Below are positions 1 through 7,946 of a DNA stretch of 34,171 nt, piece after piece. The stretch is taken from IMG/VR virus record IMGVR_UViG_3300010354_000291, positions 1 to 34,171 of that record. One strand, written 5' to 3'. The notes beneath the pieces were generated by a model. It did not search any database. It had not been told where the DNA came from and worked only from the letters and a program-made list of their open reading frames with translations. The stretch's first letter is position 1. Each line of letters starts with the position of its first letter. A program made the position numbers and the translations under genes. This DNA is from a virus.

Positions 1-141
1 CGCAAAGCCGAGGACAAAGATTTCGTACAAATCTGGGACATAACAGCAACAACCAAATATGCTAAAAGACATCTCACAGAAAGAAAGAAATTCTATAAAG
101 ATGCAAAATATCCATTTACAATTGACAAGGTGAAATACTAA
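1..141 (+). CDS. C-terminal end of a truncated gene, function unknown
   Basis: An open frame enters from the window's left edge and gives 46 residues before TAA. The tail is lysine-rich and ends TIDKVKY. The next gene starts one base after the stop, so it belongs to the same plus-strand operon. Too little is left to assign a family. Confidence 0.7.
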   Translation, partial: RKAEDKDFVQIWDITATTKYAKRHLTERKKFYKDAKYPFTIDKVKY

Positions 142-142
142 A

Positions 143-646
143 ATGCAAATATTGACGTTAGAAAACAAAACTTTTTATCTAAACAACTTACCGGATGAAA
201 TAGATGAAGATTTACGTTTCGCTATTTTAGACAATAGCGACAATCAAAATCCTGATTATTTCTTTGTTCCGTTGATTTTTTTAGAAAGTTTTACAGGACC
301 TGCCGCTGTTTTACGCATTGGGGATAATGAAATAACCATGCCACTAGATTGGTGTACTGTAGTAGGTGATCCTGAAGGTCCAGAAATGGAAGTATTACCT
401 CTTACCAGCCTTAACGATCGAGGATTTAAAACTTTTTGTTTCAATCCTATTAGCGGATTTCGCCCGGAGTTTTTAGATATAGATATTGTCGACGTATATC
501 AAGACGTAAAATGGTATTTTCCTAAAATGCGTCCTGGTCAGCTTCTTTGTACTCCGTTAAATAATTCCTCAGAACCAATTTGCTCTTATTTTGTAAAAGA
601 AGTTAGTAGACACAGCGAGATAGTGGATTACACAAAGTGTTGGTAA
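143..646 (+). CDS. Conserved phage protein of unknown function
   Basis: A 167-residue acidic, proline-containing protein without signal peptide or membrane segment. The ATG directly follows the previous stop. Its segments (FVPLIFLESF, LRIGDNEITMPLDW, FNPISGF) resemble a hypothetical protein I associate with T4-like environmental phages, but I can name no function. Being in an operon with replication-type genes suggests an early or middle role. The frame is solid; the function is unknown. Confidence 0.8.
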   Translation: MQILTLENKTFYLNNLPDEIDEDLRFAILDNSDNQNPDYFFVPLIFLESFTGPAAVLRIGDNEITMPLDWCTVVGDPEGPEMEVLPLTSLNDRGFKTFCFNPISGFRPEFLDIDIVDVYQDVKWYFPKMRPGQLLCTPLNNSSEPICSYFVKEVSRHSEIVDYTKCW

Positions 647-649
647 AAC

Positions 650-901
650 ATGAATGTGAGCAGATTTAAACCTGGCGTATCTTATGTGTACGAAAAAGCC
701 GATGGTGTAACCTATGCTAGAGAGCAAGGAGCACCTCCAAATACTAGATTTGAAATTGGAAGGGATTACGACAGAGTTTTAAGGGACGAACAAAGTCTTT
801 GGATAGAGATTGTGAGAGAATCTAGAAACAATAATACATTGAAAGACGCAATGGAACGTGTTAAAGTATTATATTACCTGAGTAAAAATAATGGCAGCTA
901 A
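650..901 (+). CDS. Small hypothetical protein
   Basis: An 83-residue protein with balanced charge and no recognisable motif. It starts 3 nt after the upstream stop and overlaps the next gene by 11 nt, so translation is probably coupled. The neighbouring probable clamp-loader subunit hints at a replication-operon gene, but nothing in the protein itself shows this. Confidence 0.75.
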   Translation: MNVSRFKPGVSYVYEKADGVTYAREQGAPPNTRFEIGRDYDRVLRDEQSLWIEIVRESRNNNTLKDAMERVKVLYYLSKNNGS

Positions 902-1349
902 ACTGGACATTAAGAGAGAATTACAAGCCGTTAATAACAAGGATTACGACTTTTATTCCAATCTTACGGACGAGGAGAAAAAAGCATTTGCTCCTTATAT
1001 TCTAATGCGCTATGTCAGCAATCCAAGAAATCGAGATGCTCAAGAATGGTGTATAGAACGAACCAATGAATTTGTTAATAAGAATCACTGGTTACTTTCA
1101 AAAAATCATAAATCTCTGCTGTGGAAGCTTTATGCCGGTATGGGATTAGGAATGAATTTAGATTATCAATATGTAGCAGCAGGTAAAAAAGAAAAAGCCA
1201 ATAAAATAGAAAAACTACTTGTAGAACTTTATCCTGCAATGAAAATGAATGAAATAAAAATGCTGGCTGCAATGATGACTGATGTAGATAAACAAGAATT
1301 GTTTGATAAAATGGGTCTAGACAAAAAATCAAGAAAAGAATACGAATGA
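891..1349 (+). CDS. Probable DNA polymerase clamp-loader small subunit (gp62-like)
   Basis: A 152-residue, mostly helical, lysine-rich protein. After an N-terminal FYSNLTDEEKKAF comes APYILMRYVSN, which resembles the P-F/Y-I-x-N/M-R block of gp62-type clamp-loader A subunits. The C-terminal half (KKEKANKIEKLL, Y.A.K.NEIKMLA, then DKQELFDKMGLDK) follows the same family layout. In T4, gp62 works with gp44 to load the gp45 clamp. T4 gp62 is longer (187 aa). gp44 and gp45 are not in the window. The call rests on remembered motif similarity only. The stop overlaps the next ATG (ATGA). Confidence 0.5.
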   Translation: MAAKLDIKRELQAVNNKDYDFYSNLTDEEKKAFAPYILMRYVSNPRNRDAQEWCIERTNEFVNKNHWLLSKNHKSLLWKLYAGMGLGMNLDYQYVAAGKKEKANKIEKLLVELYPAMKMNEIKMLAAMMTDVDKQELFDKMGLDKKSRKEYE

Positions 1350-2041
1350 TAGAACCCGTAGAGCAACCTTTCAACTGCAATCATTGTGGCAAGAGTTTTA
1401 TGAAAGAAAAAACTCTTTATGCTCACATGTGCGAGCCAAAGCGCAGAATGATGCAGAAATCAGAAAAACGTGTTCAAGCAGGATTTTTAGCATTTAATAG
1501 ATTTTGGGTTATTTCTCAAGGTAGTAGAAAAGAAAAAACCTATGAAGAATTTTGCGATAGTCCTTACTACAATGCATTTGTAAAATTTGGTAGTTTTATC
1601 AACAATGTAAATCCGTTGTATCCAGAAAGATTCATGGACTATGTGATAAAAAGTGGTGTTAAACTCGATCATTGGTGTAGGGATGAATTGTACGAAACGT
1701 ACCTCTATGAAATTTTAAAGATTGAACCTGTAGAAGCAGCGGTGCAAAGATCTTTACAAACCATGATGCAGTGGGCAGACGAAAATAACGCAAATTTTTC
1801 TCACTATTTTAACTATGCAACTTTGAATAGAGCAGTTTTTGATATCAGAAACGGTAATATCAGCGCCTGGATTGTGCTAAATTCAAGCACAGGTCAAACC
1901 ATGCTTAACAATATGAGCGACGAACAATTGGATATGATCAGTGCCGTGATAGATGTGCAATTTTGGAAGAAAAAATTCAAGGAATTTCCTGCTGATGTAG
2001 CATTGGTTAAGGAAATTTGCAAAGAAACAGGAATAAAATAA
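1346..2041 (+). CDS. Protein with an N-terminal C2H2/C2HC-type zinc finger
   Basis: A 231-residue protein. Residues about 10-28 hold C-x2-C-x12-H-x-C (CNHCGKSF...AHMC), a zinc-finger-like knuckle followed by a basic KRR patch, as in a nucleic-acid-binding module. The rest is a helical, aromatic-rich domain with no motif I can name. It overlaps the probable gp62 gene by 4 nt and abuts the cupin gene as TAATG. I infer a DNA- or RNA-binding phage protein; the target is unknown. Confidence 0.7.
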   Translation: MIEPVEQPFNCNHCGKSFMKEKTLYAHMCEPKRRMMQKSEKRVQAGFLAFNRFWVISQGSRKEKTYEEFCDSPYYNAFVKFGSFINNVNPLYPERFMDYVIKSGVKLDHWCRDELYETYLYEILKIEPVEAAVQRSLQTMMQWADENNANFSHYFNYATLNRAVFDIRNGNISAWIVLNSSTGQTMLNNMSDEQLDMISAVIDVQFWKKKFKEFPADVALVKEICKETGIK

Positions 2042-2412
2042 TGGTTCAGAAGAAAACACAATTACATGGTTTAGTACCTAAAGGTTGGGGTAGTGAAGTC
2101 ATATGGTGCAGTAATGAAAAATACTGCGGAAAGATGATGAATTTTCACAAAAACGCAAAATTTAGCATGCATTTTCATGCCGAAAAGGATGAAACTTGGC
2201 ATGTTTTAAGCGGAAAATTTTTAGTGCGCTATATTGATACAAAAGATGCAAGTCAGCATGAAAAAGAATTAAATGTAGGTGATACTTGGCATAACCCTCC
2301 CTTGTTTCCTCACCAAGTAATCTGCCTAGAAGAGGGCACAATTATCGAAGTTAGCACCCCAGATAGCGTGGAAGACAACTATCGAGTAATACCAGGAGAC
2401 AGCCAAAAATGA
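2041..2412 (+). CDS. Cupin-domain protein of the sugar-nucleotide module
   Basis: 123 residues forming one small cupin. Motif 1 is visible as H44-x-H46...E51-x-W (MHFHAEKDETWHV) and motif 2 as GD...P...PH91 (VGDTWHNPP...FPHQV), supplying the usual metal ligands. It resembles the C-terminal cupin of type II mannose-6-phosphate isomerases. The ATG at 2041 shares its A with the upstream stop (TAATG); a TTG 24 nt upstream is less likely. The stop overlaps hldD. It probably serves as an isomerase, epimerase or accessory enzyme in phage heptose synthesis; the exact reaction cannot be read from sequence. Confidence 0.75.
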   Translation: MVQKKTQLHGLVPKGWGSEVIWCSNEKYCGKMMNFHKNAKFSMHFHAEKDETWHVLSGKFLVRYIDTKDASQHEKELNVGDTWHNPPLFPHQVICLEEGTIIEVSTPDSVEDNYRVIPGDSQK

Positions 2413-3188
2413 AAATTTTAATTACAGGACATAAAGGCTTTATTGGTAAAAATATGGTCGATGCTCTTAAAGATGAGCACGAATTAAAATTCTACGATTG
2501 GGGTGGAGAATTACCAAATTTGCGGGATACAGATGTCTGCATACATCTAGGTGCAATTAGCAGCACAGTTGAAGATAATGTAGATCGAATCATGGAACAA
2601 AACTATGATTTCAGTAAATGGTTAGTTGAGGAATGCTGGAGATTTAGAGTTCATTTTCAATATGCGAGTTCTGCAAGTGTATACGGTTCTGGCACAAAAT
2701 TTACAGAAGATAGCCCAGTAGATCCCAAATCTCCCTATGCGTGGAGCAAATATCTTTTTGAAAGATATGTTGAAAAATATACATTAAAATGGGAAATGCC
2801 TGTACAGGGATTTAGGTATTTCAATGTATACGGACCAAACGAAGGCCATAAAGGTAATCAAAGCAGTCCGTTTGAAAAATTTCGAAAACAAGCAAAAGAA
2901 ACTGGTACTATTGAAATATTTGAAGGATCACATGATTTTTATAGAGACTTTGTTCCTGTTAAAAAAGTTGTAGAAGTGCATAGAAAATTCTTTGGTGTTA
3001 ATAAAAGCGGTGTATGGAATGTTGGCACCGGTAAAGCTAGATCAATATTATCTATCGCTGAAGAAATTGCTGCAGAAACAGGAGCGATGATAAGATATGT
3101 ACCTATGCCCAAAAATATTGCTAATCAATACCAAAATTTTACCTGTGCAGATTTAACAAAATTAAAATCTACAATACCCTATGAATAA
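2409..3188 (+). CDS. hldD: ADP-L-glycero-D-manno-heptose 6-epimerase (HldD-like, SDR family)
   Basis: A 259-residue extended SDR enzyme. The N-terminal Rossmann motif is G7-x-x-G10-x-x-G13 (TGHKGFIG). The active-site pair is Y110-x3-K114 (SPYAWSK), preceded by SSAS. The block RYFNVYGPNEGHKG, followed later by FEGSHDFYRDFV, closely matches HldD/RfaD, which converts ADP-D-glycero- to ADP-L-glycero-D-manno-heptose. Cellular HldD is about 310 aa, so this is compact. It sits between the cupin and the split HldE genes with 4- and 8-nt overlaps. The neighbouring HldE homologues make this call stronger than a generic epimerase. Confidence 0.85.
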   Translation: MKILITGHKGFIGKNMVDALKDEHELKFYDWGGELPNLRDTDVCIHLGAISSTVEDNVDRIMEQNYDFSKWLVEECWRFRVHFQYASSASVYGSGTKFTEDSPVDPKSPYAWSKYLFERYVEKYTLKWEMPVQGFRYFNVYGPNEGHKGNQSSPFEKFRKQAKETGTIEIFEGSHDFYRDFVPVKKVVEVHRKFFGVNKSGVWNVGTGKARSILSIAEEIAAETGAMIRYVPMPKNIANQYQNFTCADLTKLKSTIPYE

Positions 3189-3582
3189 AGTCATTGTCAA
3201 TGGTACATTTGATATTCTACATGTTGGGCACCTTAAAATGCTTCAACAAGCTAGAAACATCAAAGACAGTTATGTTTTAGTATTAATTGACAGTGACGAC
3301 AGGGTCAGAAAGTTAAAAGGCAATAATAGGCCTATAAATTCGCAAACAGAAAGAAAGACGATGCTTGAAGCACTACGTTACGTTGATGAAGTAAAAGTAT
3401 TTTCAAGTTCGGATGAACTTGTAAGTATGATAAGGGAATACGCTCCAGACGTAATGGTCAAAGGCAGCGACTACATCGGTAAACCCATAATTGGCGAAGA
3501 GCACTGTAAAGAAATACAATATTGTAATTACGTAGATGGATATTCAACCACAAACAAAATTCAAAGTATTATTAGTCGGTGA
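3181..3582 (+). CDS. hldE (C-domain): Heptose-1-phosphate adenylyltransferase (HldE C-terminal-domain-like)
   Basis: A 133-residue nucleotidyltransferase. The signature H14-x-G-H17 (FDILHVGHLKML) binds the nucleotide phosphates, and KLKG, RP and VMVKGSDY follow as in the HldE C-terminal domain, which joins ATP and D-glycero-beta-D-manno-heptose 1-phosphate into ADP-heptose. In E. coli this domain is fused behind the kinase. Here it is a separate gene placed before the kinase. It overlaps hldD by 8 nt and the kinase by 47 nt. A CTP- or glycerol-phosphate-specific relative is possible, but the context favours heptose. Confidence 0.82.
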   Translation: MNKVIVNGTFDILHVGHLKMLQQARNIKDSYVLVLIDSDDRVRKLKGNNRPINSQTERKTMLEALRYVDEVKVFSSSDELVSMIREYAPDVMVKGSDYIGKPIIGEEHCKEIQYCNYVDGYSTTNKIQSIISR

Positions 3583-4294
3583 TTATTGTACCGATGAATA
3601 TATTATTGGAACCTGCGACAGGTTAAGTCCTGAAGCTCCGGTGCCTGTAATTAGAATAGTAGAAAGTTATACTGGCCCTGGTATGGCCGGAAATGTAAAA
3701 GTAAATTTAGATAAGTTGGGTGCGGACGTAGATTTTGTAACAGCAGAAGCAGTTATTACAAAAACAAGGTATATTGATCAAAGGTCTAGACAGCATCTTC
3801 TAAGAGTAGATTTAGAACCAAAGATCTCTAAATGGGATCGCAAAATTCCTCAAGATCTAACCAATTACGATTGCCTTATAATATCAGACTACAATAAGGG
3901 ATTTTTGTCTTACGAAGATATTGAGTATTTGATTCAAAATTACAAAGGTCCAATTTTTATCGATTCAAAGAAACCAGATCTATCTCGTTTTAACGGGGCT
4001 TTTATAAAGATTAATGAATTAGAAAATAGAAATAAGACATCTTCAAATTCTAATATGATTGTCACTCTTGGCAGTCGTGGCGCCATGTATGGAAATAAAA
4101 TATTTCCTACCAAGTCCGTAGAAGTTGTAGATGTTTGTGGCTGCGGTGATACGTTTTTAGCAGCATTAAGTTATCAATATCTAATGACAAAGTCCATTAA
4201 CGAAGCTATTATATTCGCTAATAAAGCATCTAGTATTACCGTTCAGAAAGAAGGTAATTACGCTCCTACGCTGGCGGAAATTAACAATGCCTGA
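3536..4294 (+). CDS. hldE (N-domain): PfkB-family heptose-7-phosphate kinase (HldE N-terminal-domain-like)
   Basis: A 252-residue PfkB/ribokinase-fold protein. VLLVGDYCTDEY, RLSPEAPVPV and GPGMAGNVKVNL parallel the start of the HldE kinase domain (VGD..LDRY, RISPEAPVPV, GGAANVA). Near the C-terminus VCGCGDTFLAAL matches the PfkB signature, with GCGD supplying the catalytic aspartate. It should phosphorylate D-glycero-D-manno-heptose 7-phosphate at C1. It is shorter than the roughly 318-residue cellular domain. The ATG at 3536 lies inside the adenylyltransferase gene, and the N-terminus begins right at the conserved block, which supports it. The stop overlaps the DnaE-like gene. Confidence 0.8.
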   Translation: MDIQPQTKFKVLLVGDYCTDEYIIGTCDRLSPEAPVPVIRIVESYTGPGMAGNVKVNLDKLGADVDFVTAEAVITKTRYIDQRSRQHLLRVDLEPKISKWDRKIPQDLTNYDCLIISDYNKGFLSYEDIEYLIQNYKGPIFIDSKKPDLSRFNGAFIKINELENRNKTSSNSNMIVTLGSRGAMYGNKIFPTKSVEVVDVCGCGDTFLAALSYQYLMTKSINEAIIFANKASSITVQKEGNYAPTLAEINNA

Positions 4295-4850
4295 CATTGA
4301 CATTGACTTTGCAGACAGAACAAAAATACTTGATATAATCAGGCATGTTCCTGCTACTTTAGAAGATGGAAGGAAACATAACACTGGTGTTTATTGTCAG
4401 GAGATCCCTGTCAATCCAATTACTGGTCAGGCCAGTATAGACTATAATACTGCTGAACAGAGAGGATATTTTAAAATAGATTTTCTCAATGTAGGCATAT
4501 ATCAAGACATAAAAGACGAAAACCATTTAAATAAATTGTTGGAGACAGAACCACTATGGCAGCTTTTACAACACGAAGAGTTCGTAAATCAATTATTTCA
4601 TTTGAACGGTCATGGGGATGTACTGAAGAAGACCTGCCCTACTTCCGTGGAACAGTTAGGTGCCGTCCTAGCGATGATACGCCCGGCCAAACGCTATCTG
4701 ATTGGGAAAGATTGGACGACAATTATGAACGAAGTGTGGATCAAGCCAGAGACTGGTGAATACTACTTTAAAAAAGCACATGCAATAAGTTACGCAATGG
4801 CAGTCATAGTACATATGAATTTGCTTTGCGAAAAGATAAGTTACGATTAA
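4287..4850 (+). CDS. Condensed DnaE-like protein (Pol III alpha catalytic-motif fragments)
   Basis: A 187-residue protein that strings together the conserved blocks of bacterial DNA polymerase III alpha. PDIDIDF (D5, D7) matches the two palm aspartates D401/D403 of E. coli DnaE. RKHNTGVY matches KHAGGVV. YFKIDFLNVG (D65) matches KFDFLGL with the third aspartate D555. FHLNGHG matches FQLESRG, AMIRPAK matches ALFRPGP, and KKAHAISYA matches NKSHSAAYA. The PHP domain, the long segments between blocks, tandem HhH, clamp-binding motif and OB-fold are missing (DnaE is about 1,160 aa). All three catalytic aspartates appear kept. It starts inside the kinase gene (ATGCCTGA). Polymerase activity is unproven. 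Confidence 0.75.
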   Translation: MPDIDIDFADRTKILDIIRHVPATLEDGRKHNTGVYCQEIPVNPITGQASIDYNTAEQRGYFKIDFLNVGIYQDIKDENHLNKLLETEPLWQLLQHEEFVNQLFHLNGHGDVLKKTCPTSVEQLGAVLAMIRPAKRYLIGKDWTTIMNEVWIKPETGEYYFKKAHAISYAMAVIVHMNLLCEKISYD

Positions 4851-4855
4851 TCCTA

Positions 4856-5701
4856 ATGTCTCAAAATAAAAGATATTTTGCTTTTGGTTGTAGTTATGTT
4901 CACTACGGCTGGGCCACAACTGCGGATCTAATTGCTGCTAATTTTGACAAGTATTATAATTATGGTGTATCTGGTTCTTGCAACAGCTACATTTTATCAA
5001 GGGTAATAGAAGCCAACGATACTCATCAATTTTGCGAAGAAGATTTTGTTACTGTTGGAATTACTGGGTACGGAAGATTTAATTTTTTAGACAAAGCTAA
5101 TCCCAATCATTGGGTAACTAGCGGAGACACTATTCCTCCAGATCCTAGAAAAACTATAGAAGAATACGCTCCTAGTCACGATTGGAGAGCAAAACTATTT
5201 GCTAGTCAGTTAGATTCTTATGCTTGGTGCGTACAAAGATCTTATGTATCTATTCAATCAATTTTAAATATTTTGCAAAATACAAAAGTAAAATACACAA
5301 TCTATCCTGCCATCGATAATTTTTTATTCACTCAAAATTTTAAAAAAGATACAAATTATCAAGACTATTTTAATCTCACGGAATTATATCAAAATTTAGC
5401 TAAAAAAATTCTAGATCTTTGCACAGTAAAAGAAAGTGTTGACGAATTTATTAGAAAAAATAAGCTAGCTCGTGGAGTAACATATCTAAACGGAGAATTT
5501 AGCGGTCATCCTAATCAAAGCAATCACTACGATTATTTAAAAAAGCACTTTTTAGAGTTTGATACCGATAAAACCAAAGATAGATATAATTTTGTTGAAT
5601 CAATTTTCTGCAATCAAAGTCACATTGAGCAGAGTTTAGATTTTGGAGAAAAATTTAGTGAAGTGTATAAAGAAAAAGTGCCTACTTTTTACTACGATTA
5701 A
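4856..5701 (+). CDS. SGNH/GDSL-like hydrolase fold protein
   Basis: 281 residues from the ATG at 4856, 5 nt after the upstream stop. FGCSYVHYGWA holds a G-x-S nucleophile-type block (S13), YGVSGSCNSYI has a later Gly...Asn (N43), and GHPNQSNHYDYL near residue 217 resembles the C-terminal SGNH block with H218. Such proteins can be esterases or acetyl-hydrolases acting on glycans, which would suit its place behind the heptose genes. The motifs are degenerate (GCS, not GDS), so a non-catalytic fold is possible. It converges with the next gene, overlapping by 4 nt. Confidence 0.5.
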   Translation: MSQNKRYFAFGCSYVHYGWATTADLIAANFDKYYNYGVSGSCNSYILSRVIEANDTHQFCEEDFVTVGITGYGRFNFLDKANPNHWVTSGDTIPPDPRKTIEEYAPSHDWRAKLFASQLDSYAWCVQRSYVSIQSILNILQNTKVKYTIYPAIDNFLFTQNFKKDTNYQDYFNLTELYQNLAKKILDLCTVKESVDEFIRKNKLARGVTYLNGEFSGHPNQSNHYDYLKKHFLEFDTDKTKDRYNFVESIFCNQSHIEQSLDFGEKFSEVYKEKVPTFYYD

Positions 5702-6078
5702 CGAATTGTTTTGACTTTTCTTATTAACTGAATTGACTTTCTTTTTATTCTTTTCTCTGCAATACTGCTAAGGTTTACAGCAGGACCAAACAGTAATTTA
5801 ACGTCTTTTGAATTAAAAGTTTTTACTGCAAATTTAAAATTCTGCATTTCTTTTTTTAGAAAAATGTTTATTGGAATTTTTCTATTGCTTTCCCACCACC
5901 ATGTTTCACCTAATTCTAAAAATATGCGTTTTTGATCCTGTGTTTTTAATTCGCTTATATCGTAGATAGTAGCTATTTGATTGTCAAAGTTGATTATTAT
6001 GCCTACATATTCCGAATCAGCTACTTTGATGCAGGATATAAATGGGTGTTCGTCTTGAAAGCTGATGTTAGATGGCAT
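5698..6078 (-). CDS. Conserved phage hypothetical protein
   Basis: 126 residues from the ATG at 6078; a start 51 nt upstream would run into the divergent promoter. The sequence starts MPSNISFQDEHPF and contains FLELGETWWWESN, followed by IPINIFL and a basic C-terminus. This pattern matches a hypothetical protein I recall from T4-like marine phages. There is no signal or membrane segment. It is divergent from the 6099 gene, with 20 nt between the starts. Function unknown. Confidence 0.75.
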   Translation of the reverse strand: MPSNISFQDEHPFISCIKVADSEYVGIIINFDNQIATIYDISELKTQDQKRIFLELGETWWWESNRKIPINIFLKKEMQNFKFAVKTFNSKDVKLLFGPAVNLSSIAEKRIKRKSIQLIRKVKTIR

Positions 6079-6085
6079 TTTTATC

Positions 6086-6093
6086 AATAAATA
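6086..6093 (+). promoter_or_regulatory. T4-type late promoter
   Basis: AATAAATA, the sigma-gp55-type late element, ends 5 nt before the ATG at 6099. No Shine-Dalgarno fits in the gap, so transcription would start at or next to the ATG. Confidence 0.65.
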
Positions 6094-6098
6094 TACAT

Positions 6099-6938
6099 AT
6101 GCAAACTTTACCAATCTATTTATATCCAAATACCTACAGTGTTATACTAGATTTGGACAGCACTATCCTAGGAGTAAATCGTGTTATGTATCAAAATGAT
6201 CTCAAATTACAGAGAGGCGTGAAAAACTCTGTAAAAATACAGTTTAAAAACAGTGATCAAAAAAGAATACGTGTTTATTCTACAGGAACTTATGTTTTCA
6301 ATATGTTTGATATTGCCAGTAAACAGTTAGTTACACAGAAACCATTACAGATAATAGATGACGGTGTAACAACAAGTACGAAAGGATTGGCTGTTTTAAA
6401 TCTTATTGAATCGGATACAATTGGTTTATCAAAGTCTGCTTATAACTTCAGTATTACCTATCTTGATCCCGATGATAACACAGTAAATCCTGCATATGCA
6501 AATACCTATTACGGTATGTTAGGAACAGCATATTTAGGAAATGATGCTTATCCAGAACTCAAAAACAGTCAGGATGTAACCGCCTTTAATCAAGTTCTAA
6601 ATGCAACAACTAATCTTTATGAATGGAAAAGTGGAGATACTTATTCCTACCCAGAACTTGCTACCAGTAATTCTGTGCATACAGCAGGAATTTATTTGAC
6701 AGGTTATCGAGGATCATTAAAAATAGAGGGTACATTATCAAATCAACCCAGCGACTCAAATTACTCTCTAATCAAAACATTAGATTACACAAACTTTACC
6801 GGCGTAGACTATTGTAATTTTTCTGGTGTCTACTCCTATGTTAGATTTGTGTTTATACCGGCTGTAAAACCTGGAGATAGTGTTAACGACGACCCTAGTT
6901 ATTTCGGATCTTTTGACAAAATACTCTATAGAAGCTAA
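6099..6938 (+). CDS. Putative virion structural protein
   Basis: 279 residues, rich in Thr, Ser, Asn, Tyr and predicted beta, with no membrane segment. The N-terminus (IYLYPNTYSVILDLD) leads into VKNSVKIQFKNSDQKRIRV, which resembles the opening of baseplate/neck proteins of T4-like phages that begin with an immunoglobulin-like or BppU-like domain. The late promoter directly at its ATG supports a structural, late-expressed role. It ends 9 nt before the primase start. Structural assignment is inference; no family is named with certainty. Confidence 0.5.
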   Translation: MQTLPIYLYPNTYSVILDLDSTILGVNRVMYQNDLKLQRGVKNSVKIQFKNSDQKRIRVYSTGTYVFNMFDIASKQLVTQKPLQIIDDGVTTSTKGLAVLNLIESDTIGLSKSAYNFSITYLDPDDNTVNPAYANTYYGMLGTAYLGNDAYPELKNSQDVTAFNQVLNATTNLYEWKSGDTYSYPELATSNSVHTAGIYLTGYRGSLKIEGTLSNQPSDSNYSLIKTLDYTNFTGVDYCNFSGVYSYVRFVFIPAVKPGDSVNDDPSYFGSFDKILYRS

Positions 6939-6947
6939 ACTTATAGA

Positions 6948-7946
6948 GTGAACGAAATTCAATCTGCTATCCTTAGTTTACTGCCAGCCAAGCGTAAATC
7001 AACTCCCAGCGGGTGGACCAGCTTCAATGCTGTGTGCTGTCATCATAACGGTGAATCGGCAGATAACAGACAACGTGGTGGTATACTTGTAAACGGTGAA
7101 GGTGGTATCCAATATCATTGTTTTAACTGCAATTTTAAAGCAGGTTGGTCTCCAGGAAAATTGTTATCGTCTAATACTAAAAAATTACTACATTGGCTAG
7201 GGTTAGGACAAACCGAAATCAGCAAACTAGGATTAGTGGCTTTGCGTCTCAAAGACGATCAACCTATAAGCAAGAAAGAATTACGTTTTGAATTAGAAGA
7301 ACGAGAATTGCCAGACAGAACGCAAAGCATTGAAAAATGGCTTAGCGATGGATGCGATGAAACCGACCTTATTGCTGTAATTGATTATGTTGTTAATCAA
7401 AGACGAATGAAATGGGATTGGTACAAATGGCACTGGAGTGCCGCGCCAGGATATAGGGATAGAGTGATAATTCCGTTCTATCAAGATGGAAAAATCGTAG
7501 GATACACAGGTAGAAAAATTGGAGAAGGTCGCCCAAAATATTTGGCAGACACACAGCCTGGCTATGTTTTCAATTTAGATCAGCAAAGTGATGAGAGAGA
7601 ATATATAATTGCTGTTGAAGGACAGTTTGATGCTATCGCCGTAGATGGTGTTGCTTTCATGCATAACGAGCCAAACGATGTTCAATGTGCTAGAATAATT
7701 GCATTAAACAAAGAAGTAATCGTTGTTCCAGATAGAGATCGCGCTGGCGCCAAAATATTAAATGCAGCCATTGAACATGGTTGGAGTGCAAGTATGCCGC
7801 CATGGGAAGATGACATAAAGGATGTTGCGGATGCAGTAAAACGTTATGGTCGTCTCTATGTGCTAACTACTATACTGCACTATAAAATTTCAGGTGACTT
7901 AAAATTGAATCTATTAAAGAAAAAGTTGGAATATTTAAATGAGTAA
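6948..7946 (+). CDS. 61: DNA primase (gp61-type, zinc-binding plus Toprim)
   Basis: 332 residues, GTG start. The N-terminal zinc-binding domain has C30/C31-H-H and a second pair C58-x2-C61 (HCFNCNFKAGW). The Toprim core has AVEGQFDAIAVDG with E224 and VVPDRDRAG with D262-x-D264, binding catalytic magnesium. It makes RNA primers for lagging-strand synthesis with the helicase encoded directly downstream, which overlaps by 8 nt. The primase-helicase pair is a strong T4-type replication signature. There is no clear Shine-Dalgarno before the GTG (TTATAGAGTG). Confidence 0.88.
   Translation: MNEIQSAILSLLPAKRKSTPSGWTSFNAVCCHHNGESADNRQRGGILVNGEGGIQYHCFNCNFKAGWSPGKLLSSNTKKLLHWLGLGQTEISKLGLVALRLKDDQPISKKELRFELEERELPDRTQSIEKWLSDGCDETDLIAVIDYVVNQRRMKWDWYKWHWSAAPGYRDRVIIPFYQDGKIVGYTGRKIGEGRPKYLADTQPGYVFNLDQQSDEREYIIAVEGQFDAIAVDGVAFMHNEPNDVQCARIIALNKEVIVVPDRDRAGAKILNAAIEHGWSASMPPWEDDIKDVADAVKRYGRLYVLTTILHYKISGDLKLNLLKKKLEYLNE

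Noticed and set aside
4556-4759. Plus-strand 67-codon frame inside the DnaE-like gene
   Set aside because: Different frame within a gene with strong motif support.
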